DNA of 64,000 bases. It comes from Leptotrichia wadei (GTDB lineage Bacteria > Fusobacteriota > Fusobacteriia > Fusobacteriales > Leptotrichiaceae). The stretch is taken from the NCBI RefSeq assembly GCF_007990545.2, contig NZ_AP019829.2, positions 1,674,001-1,738,000 on the forward strand, written 5' to 3'. Positions 59,236 through 64,000 of this stretch are shown one piece after another. The notes beneath the pieces are model-generated. The model was not told where the DNA came from. It ran no database searches and saw only the letters and a list, made by a program, of their open reading frames with translations. Within the stretch, counting starts at the first letter, position 1; each line of letters starts with the position of its first letter. The translations under genes were made by a program, and so were the position numbers.

Positions 59236-60741
59236 TTACCAGACATATTCTTTTTTATAATTAATTATAAATTCGTCAAGTTCATTCTTCAAGTTATCAT
59301 CTAACGATTTTTTCTCTAAAATTTCACTTAAAATATTTGAATCATTTTTAATTGCTTCTATTAAATCCTTCTCAAATGTTCTCAATTTTTCATTTGGAAT
59401 ATCATCAAAATATCCATTTGTTACACAATAAAATGAAATAACCTGTTCTTCAACTTTATATGGACTATATTGTGGCTGTTTTAATACTTCCATAATTTTA
59501 GATCCACGATTAAGCTGATCTCTTGTAGCCTTATCCAAATCTGATCCAAATTGTGCAAATGCTAAAAGTTCATTATATTGTGCAAGTTCCAATTTCACTT
59601 TTGAAGCAACTTGTTTCATAGCTTTAATTTGTGCTGATCCTCCAACCCGTGATACTGAAACTCCTGCATTTATAGCTGGTCTAAATCCTGAATTAAATAA
59701 ATCTGTTTCCAAGAATATCTGTCCATCTGTTATTGAAATAACATTTGTTGGAATATATGCTGAAATATCTCCAGCTTGTGTTTCTACAATTGGAAGTGCT
59801 GTAATTGAACCTCCACCTAATTTATCACTTAATTTTGCCGCTCTTTCAAGAAGTCTTGAGTGAAGATAGAAAATATCCCCTGGATATGCTTCCCTTCCTG
59901 GTGGACGCTTCAATAATAATGACATTTCACGATAAGCCACAGCATGCTTTGATAAATCATCGTAAACTATCAATACATCTTTTCCTTCATCCATAAAATA
60001 TTCACCCATAGCAACTCCTGAATACGGTGCTAAATATTGAAGTGATGCTGATTCTGAAGCAGTTGCCGCAACAATAATCGTATATTCCAATGCACCAACT
60101 TCTTCTAATTTTTTATAAATTTGTGCAACAGTTGATCTTTTTTGCCCAATCGCTACATAAATACATATAACATTGTTATTTTTTTGATTTATAATTGCAT
60201 CAATTGTAATGGCTGTTTTACCAGTTTGTCTATCTCCAATTATTAATTCCCTTTGTCCTTTTCCTATCGGTAACATTCCATCTATTGCTTTAATTCCAGT
60301 TTGCATAGGTTGTGTAACAGGTTTTCTAGCAATAATTCCTGATGCCTGTCTTTCAATTGGCATATATTTATCAGCAGTTATTGAGCCTTTTCCATCAATA
60401 GGATTTCCAAGGGCATCAACTACTCTTCCAAGCAGCTCTTTTCCTGCTGGAACTTCAGCTACTTTTCCCAATCCTTTTACTATACTTCCTTCTTTAATTC
60501 CTTGTGTTTTCCCAAAAACTACTGCTCCAATATTACTTTCTTCCAAGTTTAGTGCCATTCCGATAGTTCCATTTTCAAACTCTAAAAGCTCTCCTGCCAT
60601 AGCGTCACTTAATCCGTAAATTCTGGCAATTCCATCTCCCACTTCCAAAACCGTTCCAGTATTGGAAATATCCAGTGAACTTTTGTAATTTTCAATTTCG
60701 CTTCGGATTACTTTACTTATTTCCTCTGGCTTGATTCTCAA
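59236..60741 (-). CDS. atpA: F-type ATP synthase alpha subunit
   Basis: 501 residues. Regulatory nucleotide-binding subunit with Walker [16 protein letters not shown], the [19 protein letters not shown] start, [29 protein letters not shown] and the arginine finger region [22 protein letters not shown] precedes the ATG. Operon member between atpH and atpG. Confidence 0.97.
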   Translation of the reverse strand: MRIKPEEISKVIRSEIENYKSSLDISNTGTVLEVGDGIARIYGLSDAMAGELLEFENGTIGMALNLEESNIGAVVFGKTQGIKEGSIVKGLGKVAEVPAGKELLGRVVDALGNPIDGKGSITADKYMPIERQASGIIARKPVTQPMQTGIKAIDGMLPIGKGQRELIIGDRQTGKTAITIDAIINQKNNNVICIYVAIGQKRSTVAQIYKKLEEVGALEYTIIVAATASESASLQYLAPYSGVAMGEYFMDEGKDVLIVYDDLSKHAVAYREMSLLLKRPPGREAYPGDIFYLHSRLLERAAKLSDKLGGGSITALPIVETQAGDISAYIPTNVISITDGQIFLETDLFNSGFRPAINAGVSVSRVGGSAQIKAMKQVASKVKLELAQYNELLAFAQFGSDLDKATRDQLNRGSKIMEVLKQPQYSPYKVEEQVISFYCVTNGYFDDIPNEKLRTFEKDLIEAIKNDSNILSEILEKKSLDDNLKNELDEFIINYKKEYVW

Positions 60742-60759
60742 AGAAAAGCACCTCCATTT

Positions 60760-61287
60760 CTAAAAATTTTTCTTTATTTCTTCAATTTGATTTTTTATCG
60801 AACCGTCAATAACCTCATTACCGATTCTTAAAATTCCTCCGCCGATAATTCCCTTGTCAATTTCAAGGTCAAGAACGACTTTTTTACCATATTTTTTTTC
60901 AAGTTTCCGTACTAACAGATCCCTTTGTTTTTCCGATAGCTCCTTTGCAAATATAGCAGTTATTGGAAGTTTATTATTTTCCTCATAATAAAGTTTTAAA
61001 AAATATTCCTTTATATCACTAATTAACGATAACCGCTGTTTTTTTACAATGTATTCTACTATTCCAAGTGCTTCGCTAGATACGTGATTAAAGGATTTTT
61101 CCAAGAACTTCTTCTTTTCTGGAAACTTTTTAAGAGGATCTTCCAAAATTTTTCTAAATTCCTCTTCTTCCTCGTAATTTTCCAGAAGAACATTCAATAC
61201 TTCCCTAACTTCATTTATACTGTCAGAAGATTTTGCTATATTGTAAATTGCCGATGCGTATCTTTTTGCAATCTCATCATTAGCCAT
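60760..61287 (-). CDS. atpH: F-type ATP synthase delta subunit
   Basis: 175 residues. Peripheral-stalk OSCP/delta: IAKRYASAIYNIAKSSD N-terminal helix, then the C-terminal beta domain with KYGKKVVLDLEIDKGIIGGG and RIGNEVIDGSIKNQIEEI. It starts 1 nt after the atpF stop codon, which implies coupled translation. Confidence 0.93.
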   Translation of the reverse strand: MANDEIAKRYASAIYNIAKSSDSINEVREVLNVLLENYEEEEEFRKILEDPLKKFPEKKKFLEKSFNHVSSEALGIVEYIVKKQRLSLISDIKEYFLKLYYEENNKLPITAIFAKELSEKQRDLLVRKLEKKYGKKVVLDLEIDKGIIGGGILRIGNEVIDGSIKNQIEEIKKNF

Positions 61288-61288
61288 T

Positions 61289-61777
61289 TTAATCTCCTAT
61301 CTCATTAATAAACTTTTCTATAGTTTTATCCTGCTTTTCATCAATATTTTCCTTGATAATTTTTTCTGCAAGTTCAACTGCCATTTCTCCAACTTCCTTT
61401 TGAAGTTCAAATTTAGCATTTTGACGCATTTTTTCAATATCAGCTTCCGCCTTTATCATCATTCTTTCACGATTACTCATAGCCAGCGATATAATTTGAT
61501 CTTTTCTGTCATCAGCCTGTCTTTCAGCTTTTATCAAAATATCATTGGCACGTCTTTTAGATTCCCTTTTCAATTTTTCAATTGATTTTTTTTGATCTTC
61601 CAGTTTTTCCTTTTCATTTTCAACAATTTCCATTTCAGATAAAGCCAGTTTTTTTCTATCTTCTAGAACTTTACCGATTTTTTTTGAAAAAGTTCGTGAA
61701 AAAAAATAGACTAATACTATAAAGTTTATTATTTCAATAGCCATCGTAAAGTCGATGTTTATTAATTTTCCTCCCAT
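61289..61777 (-). CDS. atpF: F-type ATP synthase subunit b
   Basis: 162 residues. One N-terminal membrane helix (FTMAIEIINFIVLVYFFSRTF) followed by a continuous charged coiled coil (KIGKVLEDRKKLALSEMEI onward), the dimeric stator. Only one b gene is present, so it is a homodimer. Confidence 0.93.
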   Translation of the reverse strand: MGGKLINIDFTMAIEIINFIVLVYFFSRTFSKKIGKVLEDRKKLALSEMEIVENEKEKLEDQKKSIEKLKRESKRRANDILIKAERQADDRKDQIISLAMSNRERMMIKAEADIEKMRQNAKFELQKEVGEMAVELAEKIIKENIDEKQDKTIEKFINEIGD

Positions 61778-61953
61778 ATTTACTCCTTAACTTTGAGAAA
61801 TTAACCTGATTTTACATATTAATCCTATTTTCTTTTTTATAGCTCTTCACTTTTTAGAATTTCTTTATTTTTTCTATCTTTAATATCCCTTTAAATTTAA
61901 TTTTAATCAAAATTCTAAAAATACCTAAATACTGTTTTTTTATTTTTAAAATC

Positions 61954-62196
61954 TTATCCTTTTAAGAAAATCAATAGGAATGCTATTACTAACGCATAAA
62001 TTGCTGATGATTCTGTAATTGCAAGTCCTGTAATTAACGTTTGCATAATATCTTGCTTAGCTTCAGGCTGTCTTGAAACTGCTTCTACTGCATAACCAGT
62101 TGCAATCCCTTGTCCTAATCCTGCTCCAGCACCTCCTATTGCTGCAATTCCCGCTCCTAATAAAGCTGCTGCCTTAATTAATTCTACTCCTGCCAT
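61954..62196 (-). CDS. atpE: F-type ATP synthase subunit c, sodium-binding signature
   Basis: 80 residues, helical hairpin. The loop RQPEAKQDI is canonical. The ion site reads GLGQG (Gln29) in helix 1 and ITESSAIY in helix 2 (Glu62, Ser63, Ser64, Tyr67). These correspond to Gln32, Glu65, Ser66, Thr67 and Tyr70 of the Ilyobacter tartaricus c-ring, which binds sodium. The enzyme is therefore predicted to translocate sodium. The atpF-atpE gap of 176 nt has no terminator. Confidence 0.93.
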   Translation of the reverse strand: MAGVELIKAAALLGAGIAAIGGAGAGLGQGIATGYAVEAVSRQPEAKQDIMQTLITGLAITESSAIYALVIAFLLIFLKG

Positions 62197-62323
62197 TTTT
62201 AATCCTCCTAATTTTTATTTTTATTTTTTGTTTAATAAAGTTAATCTTGTCCTACAATACTCTTATTTATACAAAATACTAACTTTGAACATATAAAAGA
62301 ATTTCAGGACTGCAGTTTTTATT

Positions 62324-63220
62324 TTATTCCTCTTCACCCAATGCTTCACTTATGTAAACTGATGAAAGTATCGTAAACACAAATGCTTGAACAATGCCAA
62401 TGAATAAATCCAAATAAAGCTGTATAATCATCGGCCATCCAACTGAAAAGGAGAAACTTCCCTTCAGCATATCATGTGTTAATGACTGAAGCAAACCTCT
62501 TCCAACAAGGCTATACAAAAGTCCCACAATTACAAGCCCCGCAAGCATATTTCCAAATAACCGCATTGAAGTATTTAAAACTTTTGAAAAAATATCAACA
62601 ATATTTAATGGAAACATAAACCACATTGGTTCAAACAGTGATTTTATATATCCTCTTAATCCCTTTTGCTTTATAGATACCGCCAAAAAAAGAATAATTA
62701 CCACAAGTGATAATCCAATCGTAGTATTTGGATCTGCTGTTGGTGTTCTAAAAAACGGTTTTACCATTTTAACTCCATCTTCACTAACTACCATCATAAT
62801 ATATGGAAATAAAAATGTACTTAAATTTGAAAACATTATAAATGCGAATAATGCTGAAAAAAACGGTATATATGTCTTTTTATGTTTCCCAAATGTAGTT
62901 AAAAAAGTATTTTCAATAAAATGATAATATTCTTCCATCACAATTTGCATTTTACTTGGATTTTCAACACTTGCCTTCTTTGTTCCAGCTCTTACAATAA
63001 ACATGATTATAAGCATAAGTACCCATGTATTAACTACTGTCTGACTAAGTGAGAACTTAAATCCCCCTAGAACAAAATTAAAATAATGTGGAGCTTCTAC
63101 AACTGAACTTGGTGACTCAAATTTTACTGGTAAAAATGTCGAAATAATTGACAAAATCAAATTTACGACAACCATCATAAGAAATAGGAAGCCTAAAAAC
63201 TTAAAAATCTTATTTTTCAT
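62324..63220 (-). CDS. atpB: F-type ATP synthase subunit a
   Basis: 298 residues, five to six membrane helices. The essential Arg is in NTSMRLFGNMLAGL (about Arg220); the FVFTILSSVYISEALG segment ends the protein. It forms the ion half-channels. First gene of the operon, with an AAGGAGGG ribosome site. No atpI precedes it. Confidence 0.94.
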   Translation of the reverse strand: MKNKIFKFLGFLFLMMVVVNLILSIISTFLPVKFESPSSVVEAPHYFNFVLGGFKFSLSQTVVNTWVLMLIIMFIVRAGTKKASVENPSKMQIVMEEYYHFIENTFLTTFGKHKKTYIPFFSALFAFIMFSNLSTFLFPYIMMVVSEDGVKMVKPFFRTPTADPNTTIGLSLVVIILFLAVSIKQKGLRGYIKSLFEPMWFMFPLNIVDIFSKVLNTSMRLFGNMLAGLVIVGLLYSLVGRGLLQSLTHDMLKGSFSFSVGWPMIIQLYLDLFIGIVQAFVFTILSSVYISEALGEEE

Positions 63221-63640
63221 TGATTTCCCTCCTTTCTCTCAACTTTGAGTAAAGATTAAAAAAACTTTGTTACGTAAATTTATTATACTCCAATTAATTC
63301 TTTTTTGCAAATTTTATTATTATTCTATCTAAGTCAATATTTATCGCATATCCCTTATATTTTTTATAAAAAACAGTAAATTATTTAAATCACTTTTAAA
63401 ATCATTTTCATTTTTTTTCCAAAAAGAATATTAATGGTTTTAACAAATAAAATATAAAAAAGTTCACAAGTTAAAAATAACTTTACCAATATAAATTTTA
63501 TATGTTTTTAAAATCAAAAAAATATTTTTATAAAATTAATAACACACAAAATTTACAATTTAGTAATCTTAAATTAACTTGTGAATCATACATTATTTAA
63601 TTTGAGTTCTATTTTATTTTTATTACATTTTATTATTTTA
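63221..63640. other. Intergenic region upstream of the atp operon
   Basis: 420 AT-rich bases with the atp promoter at 63282-63310 and the end of gltS to the right. No gene and no clear gltS terminator are seen. Confidence 0.6.
63282..63310 (-). promoter_or_regulatory. atp operon promoter
   Basis: Minus-strand TTGCAA (63305-63310), 17-nt spacer and a perfect TATAAT (complement at 63282-63287), giving a leader of about 55-60 nt before atpB. Confidence 0.7.
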
Positions 63641-64000
63641 TCATTTAAAAAATTGTGTAAATACAGTAATAATACTAATATTAACAAAGTCGATAAATAG
63701 TGAACCAACTATTGGAATTACAAAAAATGCCATTTTTGAGTAAATGTATTTTTCTGTAACGGCCTTCATATTTGAAATTCCATTTGGAGTCGCACCTAAT
63801 CCAAATCCACAATGTCCAGAAACCATTACAGCCGCATCATAATCTGATCCCATTGCCTTAAATGTTATCCAATTCAAATAGAAATAAATTAATATAACTT
63901 GTGCGATTAATAGAACAAATACTGGAAGCGCCAAATCAATAAGCTCCCACAATCTTAAAGTCATCAATGCCATTGCTAAAAACAGACTAAGGGCAACATC
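63641..64000 (-). CDS. gltS: Sodium/glutamate symporter GltS, C-terminal part (runs off the right edge)
   Basis: The last 119 codons of a GltS-type carrier (full length about 400). SLFLAMALMTLRLWELIDLA, FKAMGSDYDAAVMVSGHCGFGLGATPNGISNM (with the GASG-like re-entrant loop in GFGLGATP) and KMAFFVIPIVGSLFIDFVN are characteristic. It imports glutamate with sodium. It lies upstream of the atp operon on the same strand. The N-terminus is outside the window. Confidence 0.92.
   Translation of the reverse strand, partial: DVALSLFLAMALMTLRLWELIDLALPVFVLLIAQVILIYFYLNWITFKAMGSDYDAAVMVSGHCGFGLGATPNGISNMKAVTEKYIYSKMAFFVIPIVGSLFIDFVNISIITVFTQFFK

Overview
The window is AT-rich DNA (roughly 70% A+T outside the rRNA genes) from an anaerobic, Gram-negative member of the Fusobacteriota, most likely Leptotrichia or a close relative. 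The evidence is the giant fusobacterial-type autotransporter at the left edge, the fermentative gene set, an F-type ATPase whose c subunit carries a sodium-binding signature, and AGGAGG-type ribosome sites with many TTG/GTG starts. The genus is inferred, not proven.

Layout: 1-6575 is the N-terminal part of a very large autotransporter (minus strand; its C-terminus lies outside). 6.8-9.0 kb holds gpmI and rpsT. 9.1-12.3 kb is an HxlR regulator divergent from a three-gene electrophile/quinone-detoxification operon whose middle gene is broken. 12.3-14.4 kb holds two flavodoxin-fold genes (one frameshifted) and a TetR gene with a clear autoregulatory operator. 14.4-17.4 kb is eroded accessory DNA: a toxin-tail remnant, a putative immunity gene, a lipoprotein and a 50-residue small gene. 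17.5-21.6 kb carries holA, a PTS sugar permease, nanE and a zinc-ribbon protein.

21.5-27.9 kb carries aspS and hisS separated by a tight cassette of a C5 DNA methyltransferase, a DUF262 protein and a HEPN nuclease, which looks like an inserted defence module. 27.9-30.5 kb has unknown genes and a TnpB remnant. 30.7-32.9 kb has an orphan response regulator, a DUF1275 membrane protein and a doubly frameshifted methyltransferase. 33.1-36.1 kb is an unusual operon of a cytosolic solute-binding-like protein, a metal-type GTPase and a soluble ABC ATPase, preceded by a perfect 18-bp palindrome.

36.5-41.5 kb is one rRNA operon (16S-23S-5S-tRNA-Asn, minus strand). 41.6-56 kb is mainly housekeeping: NadR-type enzyme, RmuC, YihY, cysteine desulfurase-ThiI (tRNA/thiamine sulfur), PdxK, MetF, ArgG, a cyclophilin, DapB, GloA and a DUF4912 protein. 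56.3-63.2 kb is the complete ATP synthase operon atpBEFHAGDC, and the window ends inside gltS, a sodium/glutamate symporter that would share the sodium gradient.

The strongest leads for undescribed biology are the methyltransferase-DUF262-HEPN cassette and the permease-less ABC/GTPase/binding-protein operon. Several genes carry single-base lesions, mostly in homopolymer runs, and a dispersed noncoding repeat occurs in at least four places.
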